This document shows, in pieces, positions 36,907 to 47,533 of a stretch of 64,000 nt of DNA. The translations under genes and the position numbers were made by a program. This DNA is from Catenaria anguillulae PL171. Lineage: Eukaryota; Blastocladiomycota; Blastocladiomycetes; Blastocladiales; Catenariaceae. The notes beneath the pieces were generated by a model that did not search any database, had not been told where the DNA came from, and saw only the letters and a list, made by a program, of their open reading frames with translations. How positions within the stretch are numbered: the first letter of the stretch is position 1; every line of letters starts with the position of its first letter. The stretch is taken from positions 1 through 64,000 of the forward strand of contig MCFL01000080.1 of assembly GCA_002102555.1 (NCBI GenBank), given 5' to 3'.

Positions 36907-38393
36907 TTACTCCTCACCCCTGACCATTCGCTTGATCTCGTCAGCAACCTCAATCTTGCGATGCGTATACGCCTTGCCGCCAACACCACCATACTGGCCA
37001 ACCCGCTGCCCACTACCATGCATGCGATACTTGTAACACACCAACCCCTCCAACCCAACTGGGCCGCGCGCATGAATGCGGTTGGTCGACACACCTACCT
37101 CGCACCCAAACGAGTACCTGAACCCATCCGCAAAACGCGAGCTCGCGTTCCAGTACACGCCTGCCGAGTCGACACCGCGCATGAATGCGTTGGCGGCGTG
37201 CGTGTTGGATTAGAGGATCACGTCCGTGTGGCCAGACCCGTGGTCGCGGATGTGTTCCATGGCCAGCGGCAGCGACGCAATGGATTTCACGGCAAGCGTG
37301 AGGTCGAGGAATTCCGTGTCGTAATCGTGTGCGGAAGACGCAACGGGGTGTGGGCCGGATGTACCAAGTGTGGATGCAACAGCAGATGCGACGGCAAGTG
37401 TCTGTGGGTCACACTTGAGCTGCACGCCGGCCTTGATGAGCTCGCCCACCACATGCTTGAACGTGTCGGACTGGACCACGTCCTGATGCACAAGCAGCGT
37501 CTCGGCAGCATTGCACGCCGCAGGGTATTGTGTCTTTGCGTCCACAATGACTTGAGCCACATCAAAGTCGGTCGGCACGTCCTTGTCGAGATACACGGCG
37601 CAAATGCCATCGGCATGGCCCATGACGGGAATCCGCGTATGGTCCTTGATGTATCGGACCAAACTGGCGGACCCGCGCGGGATCACCAAGTCAATGTACT
37701 TTTCGAGGGCAAGCAGTCCGCCCACGGCTGCGCGGCCCTCGATGAGTTGGACACATTCGGCGGGCAAGTTGTGCTGCGTGAGCGCAGATTGGACGAGCAA
37801 GTGAAGGGCGCGCAGTGTGTGTGTGGCCTCCTTACCGCCCTTGAGAATGACGGCGTTGCCCGACTTGATGGCCAGTGACGAGATTTGGATGACGACTTCG
37901 GGGCGGGCTTCAAAGATGATGAGGAGGACGCCGATGGGGCAGGTGACTCGGTACAGGTTGAGGTTTGTGTCGAGTTCGCGGGCCAGTGTGATTTGGTCTA
38001 CATATCATGCACATTTTCAGATGTCAGAGGGGGGCAGGCAGGGAGGAGAGCAATGAAATGGCAAGTCGTACTGAGCGGATCGTCCAGTCCAACGACATCT
38101 TGCACGCCCTGGACAAGGGCATCAAGATTTCCGCCGTCGGGGCCGAGCACGTCGAGGCGCTTGAAGGTGGCCGATGACAAGTCGCCGCGCTCAACGGCCA
38201 GCTTGGCAGCGTCCAAGTCGAGCTGGTTGGCAGCGCGGATCGAGTCGAGACTGGCCCTGAGATTGGTGCCCAGTGTCGCAAGCACAGCGTTGCGTTGGTC
38301 GGTGGTGGTGGCTTGGAGGTGCAGGCCGGCGGCCCTGGCGGCCTTGGCCATAGCATGGAGCTGGTCGGCAGTCGGTTCGGTCATGGTTTGCAT
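36907..38393 (-). CDS. PRO2: Gamma-glutamyl phosphate reductase
   Basis: Exons 38072-38393 and 36907-37997 join in phase 1 (intron 37998-38071, GTACGA...TGTAG), giving 470 codons. The second Met at 38384 is an equally good start. Family blocks appear in order: [48 protein letters not shown], the catalytic-Cys region [52 protein letters not shown] and [15 protein letters not shown]. The enzyme reduces glutamyl-5-phosphate to glutamate semialdehyde with NADPH, the second step of proline synthesis; in animals this domain is fused to the kinase in P5CS. An in-frame TAA (codon at 37210-37212) lies directly after HTDVIL, and the conserved sequence continues in the same frame behind it. The stop replaces a position that is usually Thr or Ser. 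A base-call error is likely, but truncation cannot be excluded. Confidence 0.93.
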
Positions 38394-38850
38394 AGGATGG
38401 ATGGGCAGTATTAAAAGATTGATTCATTCATATCATAGAGGAGACTCTTGGAGCAGACACAACGTGACGTAAAGACGGAGGATGTGACCCCGACCTGAGT
38501 CTCGTGCCGTGCCAGCGGAAGTGTCCACGATAACGGCACCTTGCCATAACGGTAACCACCATGCGCGGCGAGGGCGAGGGCGACACACAAAGAATGAGAG
38601 AATGAGAGGAAAAAAAAAGTGCAAGCGTCTTGATTTATGCAGAGAGGGAAGAGCGATGGAGATATCATATGAATACAAAAAGGAAACCGAAAGGAAAACA
38701 CATCACAAAAAAGACACTCACTTCGCCAACGAGTAAAATAACAAAACCTTGACTGATGATACTATCAACCTGGACAACTGCCTTTATTGCTTGTGGGGAG
38801 GGAGTCATACGGTTAACTTGCTTGGACCTTGCCTTCCATGCACGTGGGAT
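38394..38850. other. Intergenic, 457 bp, no gene seen
   Basis: Lies upstream of PRO2 and downstream of the Cys-rich secreted protein gene. It contains A-rich runs at 38610-38720 and no supported gene. Confidence 0.5.
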
Positions 38851-39366
38851 TTACATGACCAACGCGGCAACAGCGCCAGCAACAGCAACAACCAACCCAG
38901 ATCCAAGGTCTGCACCAACACCCGCCGCCGACGGCGTCTGTACTGCACCAGCAGGCGCCGTGCCCGTGGGTGTAGGCGCCAAGGCCGCTGTGGTCGTCGC
39001 GGTCGTGGTCGTCGTCGCAGTGGCTGCGGTGGTTGTCGTCGTAGCCGATCCACTTGCCGTGACCGTGGCCGTCGGCGCAGGCACAATGTCGGTCAAATCA
39101 AGACCAGGCGGGGGGCCCCAGCCGGCCGGAATCGGGTTGTACGGCTTGCACTCGGCCGCTGCGCACGTTTGGCACGATTGGCCGCGCCACAGGCAGATTT
39201 GGCCGGCAGGGCAGCTCGGGGGGCATTTCGGGATGACTTGTGGGCACATGGCACAGCCCCCACCAATCCCGCCGTGGTTGCTGTGGTCTTGCGGTTTGGC
39301 CGACACCGAGACGGAGGCGGAAAGGGCCAGAACGGCCGTTGTGGAGAGTAGGAGTGAAAGTTTCAT
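38851..39366 (-). CDS. Cys-rich secreted protein with Thr/Ala-rich stalk and probable GPI signal
   Basis: Intron-free, 171 residues. Residues 1-22 are a signal peptide (MKLSLLLSTTAVLALSASVS). A compact domain at about residues 38-73 has nine cysteines in the order CAMC, KC, SC, IC, SC, TC, EC, including the C-x6-C-x2-C-x4-C block GQSCQTCAAAEC. A Pro linker leads to a Thr/Ala-rich stalk (TTTTTAATATTTTTATTTAA), likely O-mannosylated. The hydrophobic C-terminus (GLVVAVAGAVAALVM) fits a GPI-anchor signal. A TATAAAG lies 73-79 bases upstream of the ATG. The Cys spacing closely matches the interrupted gene at 1-606, so these are probably paralogues. Small Cys-knot wall proteins of this type are common in fungi; the ligand, if any, is unknown. 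Confidence 0.8.
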   Translation of the reverse strand: MKLSLLLSTTAVLALSASVSVSAKPQDHSNHGGIGGGCAMCPQVIPKCPPSCPAGQICLWRGQSCQTCAAAECKPYNPIPAGWGPPPGLDLTDIVPAPTATVTASGSATTTTTAATATTTTTATTTAALAPTPTGTAPAGAVQTPSAAGVGADLGSGLVVAVAGAVAALVM

Positions 39367-39438
39367 TGCGGTTGAAATTGTGGGATGAATACCTGTGAGT
39401 TGTGTCGATGACTGTGAATGGGAAGGGGGGTCGCTCCT

Positions 39439-39445
39439 CTTTATA
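39439..39445 (-). promoter_or_regulatory. TATA box for the Cys-rich secreted protein
   Basis: TATAAAG on the minus strand, 73-79 bases upstream of the ATG at 39366. This is a normal distance for a short-leader gene with high expression potential. Confidence 0.55.
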
Positions 39446-39905
39446 CATGAATGAGGTTGCGTCATAAATGGACATGCACTTGATCTCGGCCACGTCGACC
39501 AACCCAAATGCCACAACGTTTTGCTTGTGCAGAACCGGAACTGCGGAACACGTAAGGTCAAGTGATTTTGCATTGGGAAAAACCTCTCACATGAACGCCA
39601 GCTTGTTCGAGTGGAAGCAGAAGCTGTTCGCATGACACGTCGTCGAGTGGCCACGAGCCCGCAACGCGTCCCACCTCGTGAACCAAGCCTCATTCCGTGC
39701 TTCATAACCATGATACTGCTACCACACTAAATATCCCATTGCCGAGGTGCAGACAGACATCTGTTGCAATTGGCCTTTCCTTGAACATGTGGATTTGATC
39801 ATTCGTCCTCCTGCAACCTCTGCAACCATCCAAGTAAAGAAAGAAATTTACATTCTACAAGGCAAGACAAACACAAAACCGACCACATCCCCAACACGCT
39901 CGCGC
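39446..39905. other. Intergenic, about 460 bp, no gene seen
   Basis: Upstream sequence of the Cys-rich protein and 3' flank of RRP1. No open frame with motif support is present. Confidence 0.45.
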
Positions 39906-41871
39906 TCACCCACGGCGCGCCTTCTTCCTCGCGGGACCTTGCTGCGCCTGCTGCTGCTTGCCGCCCTTCTTCTTGCCGCCCGCCGCCTTCTTGGGCGCCG
40001 GCATCGTTGGCAGTAGCTCGGGCGCGGGGAAGGGCTCCTTGACCACCCTGGTCAAGGACAGACGGGACGTTGGCTCAGCCTTGTTGAAAGCTATTCAGAG
40101 TGAACACATGCGAGTGGATGAGTTAGAAAAGAGACCGCGCAAAAAGGAAAGGAACAAAAGGGAAACGTGCATACGCTTGACCTCGTTGCGGTCCAGGCAA
40201 AACTGGACCGACTTTGCCGGGCTCGTCTCTGCGGCAGCTGGCGGGGCAGCCTCAGCCTTTGCCTTGGCGGGCGACTTGGCCGAGTTGCTGGTGGCCGGGG
40301 GCTTGGCGGCTCCAGTTGCTGCCTTCTTGGAGGCCTTTTTGCCCTTCTTGGCAACAACAGGCACCGGGCTCCGGGCTCTGGCGCCTCGTCTTCCTCCGCC
40401 TCCTGATCCGACCCGGGCTCGGGCGCAATCAGTTCGTCCACCAAGTAGTCTTCGGGCGTCTCCTCATCTGAAGAACAACTCGGCAAATCCTCCCACTTGG
40501 CATCTGCGCCGTGCGCCTTGCCGTCCTCCATCCCGCTGTCGCTGCTCTCGTCTCCCTCCTCCTCTGGCTCCTCGACCAAATCCGGCAAGTCCTCCCACCG
40601 AGCGTCCTTGCCGTGCGCACCTGCACCCTCAACCGCCTCGTCCTCGTCACTCTCATCGTCCTCGTCCTCATGTGCGCGCTTCCTTCCCGAGCGCTGCTTG
40701 CTCGACCCTGCAGCTGCCATCAACGCCATCAGATCCGCACCTTGATCCATGGCCTCAAACGCTTCACCATCCACGAGCGAGATGTCGTAGCGCTCCGTGA
40801 TGGCCTTGACCAAGCCATACAAGCGCTTGCGGTTGCCGACGGGGGTCTCTGGGTGCGACGCGACATCAAACATGAGCGACACAATGTCGGGAAAGTAGAT
40901 TTGCAAGTGGGTCGACTTGAGCACGGGCGGGGCATCGTCATCTTCGTCATCCGAGTCGGACGAGGCAGATGAGCATTCCGATGCTTCACGGTCCACGAGT
41001 TGCGTGAGTCGGTCAATGACACACTCCTGAATGCGCTCGTGAATCTTGCGGTTGCGTGACTCGCCCAGCATAAAGACAAAGGGCATCATGAGCGTGGTAA
41101 AGACGTGCGGCGGGACGGTCGTCGTGACAGTTTGCTCGAGCATGTCCATGTACACTTCGATTGTGTGGTACCGGATCGAGTCGGGGATGCGCGATTCGGT
41201 CGCGCTAGTCGAACGGTAAGTGAATTGGTGTGTGTGGTGTGTGTGTGAGTTGGTTGCAAAAAGCCATTGTGAGATTCAATGAAGCAAAAGGAGATGCGTA
41301 CTTGAGCGGACCCTCGACCATCATGGACATGAAAACATCCAGAACATCTTCGCTCCACTCGGTCTTTTCCAGCACGGCAAAGGTCGACTTGTGCAGCTGA
41401 CGGAACAGGTAATAGTACTTATTGATGCGGTGCTTGTCCAAACTGGGCCACTCGGCAATGATGATTTGCCAAAAGGCGTGAATGTAGCGCAAGCCTACAA
41501 TGGCAGCCGCCGTGTATGGATCCACGGGCTCGTCGCCTTGGTCACCACCATCGTCACTGCGCATGGTTACGTCGCCATCCGCATCGGCATTAGCATCTGC
41601 ATCTGGCATCGGCATCGGCATCGGCATCGGAGCTTGCGGAATCGAGCAAAACGAGGGCGATGGACGCAAACTTTTCAGCCAATTCTTGCTGGACGAGGGG
41701 CTTGTCTGACAGCCAGAACGAGTAGTAGAGGGCCTTGCACAGCTTGAGCAGGTCAAGGTCCGACACGGTGGTTGATTGTGCTGGGAGCCATTGCGAGAGC
41801 GCGGCAAAGGCCGTGTCGCGGTCCTTTTTTTCAATGGCGGCAAGGCGTTTTCCGAGGTTTGTCAGCAGCAT
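39906..41871 (-). CDS. RRP1: Rrp1/Nop52 family ribosomal RNA processing protein
   Basis: Exons 41302-41871, 40175-41204 and 39906-40090, about 594 codons. The start MLLTNLGKRLAAIEKKDRD leads into the family hallmark DLDLLKLCKALYYSFWLSDK. YIHAFWQIIIAEWPSLDKHR and KYYYLFRQLHKSTF follow. The intron at 41205-41301 splits the block ending in SIRYHTIEVYMDML. The Rrp1 fold is all-helical and acts in 60S subunit maturation (processing of 27S pre-rRNA in yeast) in the nucleolus. The C-terminal half is acidic, with a duplicated block (DARWEDLPDL and DAKWEDLPSC), and ends in a Lys-rich tail (KKKGGKQQQ, RKKARRG), typical of nucleolar proteins. Frame shifts occur inside the GCATCG microsatellite near 41610 and near 40375. 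The gene faces TrpRS across 265 bp. Confidence 0.9.
41605..41630. repeat. (GGCATC)n microsatellite inside RRP1
   Basis: Four tandem hexamers encoding alternating Asp/Ala or Met/Pro depending on frame. The RRP1 frame changes across it, so the true repeat length may differ from the assembled one. Confidence 0.8.
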
Positions 41872-42136
41872 TGTGTTTGTGAATGTGAATGTGAATGTGA
41901 ATGTGAATGTTAATGGTATTGCATTGCTCGTCGCACAAGCAACAACCAACTCGGTCACGCTGGAGCAGTCGGTTGTGGGCTCCAACATTCGAGCGCCAAC
42001 GGCTGGCTGCATGCATTGTGTGATCCAATGAGTTCACGTGATGCGTTTCTGGAAGCGACCCACTTCGACTTGTGAATGCTCCTGCTCCCGCCTGTCCTGT
42101 TTCCATCTGCGTGTCCGCCAGCTCAAAATCTAGAAA
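41872..42136. promoter_or_regulatory. Divergent promoter region, RRP1 / mitochondrial TrpRS
   Basis: 265 bp between opposite start codons. It includes a (GTGAAT)n hexamer array at 41879-41910, immediately upstream of the RRP1 ATG and so in its leader. No TATA element is evident. Confidence 0.5.
41879..41910. repeat. (GTGAAT)n microsatellite in the RRP1 leader
   Basis: Five hexamers 8-40 bases upstream of the RRP1 ATG; in mRNA sense it reads (ATTCAC)n. Confidence 0.85.
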
Positions 42137-43435
42137 ATGATTCGCTCCACACTTCAATCCATGACACGGGCACCCTGCCTCACCGCCTCTGCCTCCGCAG
42201 CTGCCGCGCGGTGCCGCTACTCAACTGCTGATCGCCAACAACCTCCTCGGCAACACCCACCAATCGTCCTCTCGGGCATCCAACCGACCGGCACACCGCA
42301 CCTGGGCAACTACCTCGGCGCCGTCCGCCAATGGTCGCAGCTGCAACACTCGCACCCGTGCGTGCTGTACTCGATCGTCGACTTGCATGCACTCACGGCA
42401 CACCCACCTGTGGCCCCGGCAGTCTTGCGCCAGTCGATTCGCGACACGGCCGCACTTTTGCTTGCCGCGGGCATTGACCCAGCCAAGTCGGCCCTGTTTC
42501 AGCAGTCGCACGTACCCGCGCATGCCAACTTGGCTTGGGTATTGACCTGTTTGAGTTCGGCAGGGTGGTTGGCCAGGATGACACAGTGGAAGGCGAAAGC
42601 AGGCGGTGGGGCGGCCGCGGTCGCAAGTGAGCAAGGGGTTCCGCCAGGGCTCAAGATGGGCTTGTTTTCGTATCCTGTGCTGATGGCGGCTGATATTTTG
42701 GTGTACCAGTGCGCACACATCTAATCTTCTCTCGCGATTGCAAATGCCGAAACTGACGGATCGGCACACACGTTTAGGGCGACTCACATTCCCGTGGGCG
42801 ACGACCAGCTGCAGCATCTCGAACTCGCTCGCTTGATTGCAAAGACATTTAACTCGACGTACAAAACCGACCTGTTCCCAATGCCGCAAGCTATTACTTG
42901 TATGTTTCGCGTTCACATGAGCGTCCCTCATCTCCGACCCAGTAATCGCCTGCTCACAACGTATCTGAACAGTAACATCGGGCAAACGCATCATGTCGCT
43001 GACGGACCCAACGTCCAAAATGTCCAAATCCGCGCCTTCGGATTCATCACGCATCCACCTGACCGACTCGAACGATGTCATTGTCAAGAAAATCCGCCGC
43101 GCAGTCACCGATTCTGCCCCAACCATCACCTTTGACACAACCAACCGCCCGGCGTCAGCAACTTGCTGTCTCTGTACGCGGCGTGCCACGATATTCCTGA
43201 TCCAGCAAGCTTAGTGGCAGAGGCGGCGCATTGGCGGGAGTCCAGGGGCATGCCAGGTTGAAGGCCAAGGTGGCCGAGCGGTGGTAGGTGTGGTCGAGCC
43301 CATTCGCAACGAGTATGTCAGGGTGTTGAAGGATGTGAGTATGTGGATCGAGTCTTGCGGGACGGCGCGGTGCGCGCCAACGAAAGAGCAGACATGGTGT
43401 ATGCCGAGGTGAGGAAGGCGATTGGCATTCTCTAA
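42137..43435 (+). CDS. MSW1: Mitochondrial tryptophanyl-tRNA synthetase
   Basis: Exons 42137-42708, 42778-42899 and 42973-43435, about 385 codons, the size of bacterial/mitochondrial TrpRS. The N-terminal 40 residues are basic and Ala/Ser-rich ([20 protein letters not shown]), a good mitochondrial presequence. The class I HIGH-type motif reads [13 protein letters not shown]. Other family blocks are [23 protein letters not shown] (split by an intron that ends exon 1 inside the Gln codon), [17 protein letters not shown] and [15 protein letters not shown] with the KMSKS loop. It charges mitochondrial tRNA-Trp. The first intron uses a GTGCGC donor. At least two shifts occur in the last exon (near 43152 and 43258); the conserved C-terminus continues in other frames to TAA at 43433-43435. 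It converges on PGK with 142 bp between stops. Confidence 0.92.
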
Positions 43436-43577
43436 GTTGTAATGTACTTGTTGGGAGCCATCATCAATGATGTGTGTACAATGGAAAGGATATATTCACA
43501 ATTCGTTCACGCAATGGGACTCGGCATACGGCGCGAAACTAACACCAAACGGATTCACTCAGGCGACTCGAACACGC

Positions 43578-44919
43578 TTATTGCTTGTCGGAAAGAGCAA
43601 CAACGCCGGGCAACTCCTTCCCCTCAAGCAACTCGAGCGAAGCCCACCGCCCGTCGACACGTGCGACAAGGCGTCCTCGGCGCCATACTTTGCGGCCACC
43701 GTGGCGGTATCGCCTCCGCCCACAATCGAGGTGGCACCCTGTTCTTTGGTCACCTTGACCACCGCGTCCAACACGGCCTTTGTGCATGCCGCAAACGGCT
43801 CGAGCTCAAACACGCCAGAGGGCCCGTTCCAAAGAATGGTACGCGCCGACGCAATGGTCTCGGCAAACACCTTGGCGGACGCCGGGCCGCAGTCGAGACC
43901 CATCCAGCCCTCGGGAATGCCGTCGGCGTCCGTCACCGTCTTGGTGGCGGCATCGGCTGCAAACTTGTCGGCAATGACATAGTCGGTCGGGAACACGAGC
44001 TTGACGCCATTCTTTTGTGCCTTGGCCAGCAAGTCGTGGACAATCTTGGATCCGGGCTCGTCAAAGAGCGAGTTGCCAATGGCCATGTTGGCCATGACCT
44101 TCTTGAAGGTGAAGACCATGCCGCCGCCAATGATCATGGCATCGACCTTGTCGAGCAAGTTGTTGATGAGCTGGATCTTGTCCGACACCTTTGCGCCGCC
44201 CAAGATGGCCAGGAAGGGCCGTTGCGGTGACTCGAGGGCCTTGGCAAAGAAATCAAGCTCCTTCTTCATGAGCAAGCCAGCAGCCTTGACGGGCAAGTCC
44301 ACACCCACCATGGACGAGTGCGGGCGGTGGGCGGTGCCAAAGGCATCGTTGATGTACACATCGCCCAACTTGGTGAGCGATGCGCGGAAGGCAGCCACAG
44401 CGGCCTTGTCGGCCTTGACCTTGTTGCCCTGCTCGTCCTTGGTGGAACCCTCCTCCTCGAGGTGGAAGCGCAAGTTTTCGAGCAAAATCACGCCCTTGGC
44501 GGTCCCGGCGGCGCACGCGGCCTCGACGGCGGGGCCCACGCAGTCATCAAGGAACTGACGGGCTGGCCGAGGAGCTCCTCGAGCTTGGTGGCAACGGGCT
44601 TGAGCGAGTCCTTTGGCGTGCGCTTGCCGTCGGGGCGGCCAAGGTGCGACATGAGGATCACGGCTTGTGCGCCGGCGGCGAGCGCATGTTGGATGGTTGG
44701 GAGGGCGGCGACAATGCGCTGCGGGTTGGAGATGGTGGTGGTGCCCTTGGCAAAGGGGACGTTGAAGTCGACGCTGCGTTGGACAAGGCACTCGTTAGCC
44801 AGAGTATGAATGAAGACTGTGTCATCAGGGGTTTGTGTCTGTACATACCGCATGAGGACGCGCTTGCCCTTGAGATCAACCGAGGTGATGTTGAGCTTGT
44901 TGGAGAGTTGGACGGGCAT
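43578..44919 (-). CDS. PGK1: Phosphoglycerate kinase
   Basis: Exons 44849-44919 and 43578-44773, with a 75-nt intron in the usual place near the N-terminus (VLMR / VDFNVPF). About 420 codons, normal for PGK (415-417). Motifs in order: [110 protein letters not shown] and the C-terminal [12 protein letters not shown] and [20 protein letters not shown]. It makes ATP and 3-phosphoglycerate from 1,3-bisphosphoglycerate in the cytosol. Two single-base shifts are needed (near 44558 and near 43645). A (GGCGAT)n repeat lies immediately upstream of the start codon; if read through it would add SPSPSPS, so the Met at 44919 is preferred. Confidence 0.96.
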
Positions 44920-45564
44920 GGGCGATGGCGATGGCGATGGCGATAGCGTTGGTGTTTGCGTGGTACTGAAATGACCTTGGCTGAATGACTTGCTGCCTGA
45001 CTGACTTACAGAGAGAGGAACGGCGGACGTGTTGTGCTTTTGAACGCTTTGCAGCCCAGTTCCAGTTGACTTGTGTCCGCCCCTCCTCACCAACCCCTGC
45101 GCAAAGTTTGGGGGCACGCGCACGTTGTCTGATCGGAGTCCGCCAAGCATATCGGGATTTGGAGTGGAGTGGGGGAGACGCGAGACAGGTTTATCGTTGG
45201 TCAACGCCAAACCGCGTCAAAGAGTCAAGATCAGCTGCAAGAGTAGGTGAATCAAGTCCCTTCCCATCTGCACCCTGTCTCATGTGTGCGCATTTTATTG
45301 ACTGACATTGCTGCAGGATGTACATGGGCAACGACAGGGACGCCTTGATGCACGCGCTCGCTCGAATCCCTTTTGCTTTCTCGCCCTTCTCCAAGATTCG
45401 TTGACTGCTGTTTATACGTTTATCGCAACGCTGAAAGACTGCGTGGATTTACATGAACGATGCACATTTATTCGCCAGTGCAATTGGATCCATTGGCTTC
45501 TCATCTGAGGTAGCTACCACCGTAACTGAGGTCTCATTCCTCACTCTGTGGGCATTCCTCCGAG
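44920..45564. other. Intergenic, 645 bp, PGK upstream region
   Basis: Includes (GGCGAT)n at 44921-44944 in the PGK leader. An open frame continues upstream to 45210 in the PGK frame, but nothing in it resembles a PGK extension or any known protein. No other gene is supported. Confidence 0.45.
44921..44944. repeat. (GGCGAT)n microsatellite in the PGK leader
   Basis: Four tandem hexamers immediately before the PGK start codon (mRNA sense CATCGC). Confidence 0.8.
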
Positions 45565-47533
45565 TCAGCAAGTATTGATCGTCACCTCATCATGCAAAAC
45601 ATACCCGTGGACCCACATGTCTCCACCTCCTTCGACGGACGGCACCTTGATAGATACCCGACACACACCGTGGTTGTTCCTGGCAAGTTCCAGCTTTTCC
45701 TTGACTTGGTACGACAGCAGATGCCACGTCTCAGTGCTCAAGCCGATCCCATAATGCGGGGCAGTTGTCACTTGCCGACCCATCTGTTGTTCCCACCGAG
45801 TCATGGCAATCACCGTGTCAGGAAGACCAACCAATCTACCACAATCAAAACGTGCCGGTCAGCAGATTTGGCCAAGTAAGAGAATGGGAGCGATTCGAAT
45901 CACGCACGAGAGCGGCACAGGATCCGACATGCCGTCTGCTCCACTCATTAGTACCACCTTGCCATCGCCCTCCTCCTCAATGATCCTTCTCGCACCCTCT
46001 GACAACAAAGGCGACTGCCTCGCCATACTGTCACTCATTGCTCCCCACCCATAAACCCCACCAGCGGCCTTTTTCTTGCCCGCCGGCCACTTGACTTTAC
46101 CATCCAACTCACCACCACCACCAACTCCGCCAGACTTGCCGCCAACCTGCTTCGTACCCGGCCAATCGGCAGTCAACATGCTCGGCCCACAATCCGCCGT
46201 TGCGGCCGGCCACGGCGACAAGTGAACTGGCGCGCACTCACGCTCCAAGTCGTTCAACGCGCCCGCAATCACGGGACACATGAGCGACAAAGGAACCGCG
46301 GTTGCATGTGCAGGCAGAGGCACGAGAACCGAAAGCAACGTCCACGCGCCGTGCGAGTGCGTGAGCACATGTTGCGCCATTGCTTTTCCAGCCGCAGGTA
46401 GCACAAGCGTCAGCCTGCCGCATGGTTGGCCCGCACTTGAGCCGGGGCAAGGCGTGTGTGGCCACGCGCCAGATTCGCGCGTCAGGTCGCGGTCAGTTCC
46501 GAGGTGGAGCGCAGTCCACAGTGTCGCAAGTGTGCGGGTCGTTGTAGAGGGGAGGGTCGAGCAGAGCAGGCGGGTGCCGTGCAAGAGGAGGGACGAGGTG
46601 GACATGGACAGGTATGGATTATGCTGTTACCCAACGTGTGGTTGGCCACGGTGAGATGCAGGTAACAAACGTGGGGTAGGAAGCAGATGACGTACGGAAA
46701 TGGCAGAGAAGGGGAGCTGCGACGTGGTTTCGAGTTGTGCGAGATGTTGAATCATGTCAATCGAGGCAAGGGCAGACAATGGCACGGAAAAGATGCCGCC
46801 AAGCAGCGGGGAGCGTTTGTCTGTTCATTTCCAATGAAGCTTGAGTGCAAACGATAATACGGAAAAAAAAACGAAAGAAGCCGTACCTGTGAGCAACCAG
46901 GACAGGACAGTAGACAGCAACTTGTCGTTAGGCGAGCTGCGGGCCGATGGCGACAAATCCGACCAAACTGTTGAAGAACAGTAGGTAAGTAATTGTAACG
47001 GTAAGTGAACTGAGGGTGATGTCAGGAGTAACTCGCGAAAGAACAGTCTGCATACCATGGACGCCAAACAGGGCCACGGCAACCTGATCCAAGACCGCAA
47101 CCGCTTCTCGTACCGTGCTCACGGGCACGGCCAGCTTGTGGCTCGTGTGCGCCGTCGATGCAGCCAAAGACAACCACTTGCCATTGCCCGTGTCAACGGG
47201 CAGTGTGCAAATCACCATTCGCCCGCCTTGGAAGGTCGCGTCGCCGGCCTGGTTTCCGGACAGGACCGACGATTGGACGAGAAAGCGTGCGTGGTCCGTG
47301 GATGTCGGACTCGAGTGCGAGAGTTGCGCGCGCGTCGTGGACCATTGCAGAGTGAGATTCGGTTCGCCAGCTTCTGGTAGCGAATCATGGGCACCGTTGT
47401 CGGCAAAGGCCGTGGGTACGGTCCATAGCACCAGCTGCATGTGCACTTGGTTGTGGTAGTGATCATCAGCGGCATTGGCGGCCGCGGCCGTTGTTGGCGC
47501 AAAGGAAGCATGGGCTGTGGGTGAGCGGAGCAT
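45565..47533 (-). CDS. Unknown protein, five exons, mixed alpha/beta with hydrophobic helices
   Basis: Exons 47056-47533, 46887-46967, 46696-46820, 45908-46623 and 45565-45835. The introns (88, 66, 72 and 72 nt) are all GT-AG, and together they keep one frame of 556 residues, so the model is internally consistent. No database family is recognised. Visible segments: a Ser/Thr-rich N-terminus, then MVICTLPVDTGNGKWLSLAA followed by helix VREAVAVLDQVAVALFGVH, and then KLLSTVLSWLLTDKRSPLLG and IFSVPLSALASIDMIQHLAQ. Further on are a Gly/Lys-rich linker (GGKSGGVGGGGELDGK) and a final domain with VIAMTRWEQQMGRQ and WHLLSYQVKEKLELARNN. The alternation of strand-like and helix-like blocks vaguely recalls longin-type proteins (FUZ, MON1, CCZ1, HPS), but no diagnostic motif supports that. 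A hydrophobic open stretch upstream (near 47900) might be an additional exon. Confidence 0.55.

Noticed and set aside
44985-45210. N-terminal extension of PGK, open in frame to 45210
   Set aside because: PGK proteins start close to the LSNKLNI block. The upstream frame has no PGK-like sequence and crosses a microsatellite leader.
45885-45900. TTCGAATC as a tRNA B box
   Set aside because: It lies in an intron of the five-exon gene; no A box or cloverleaf stems could be found around it.
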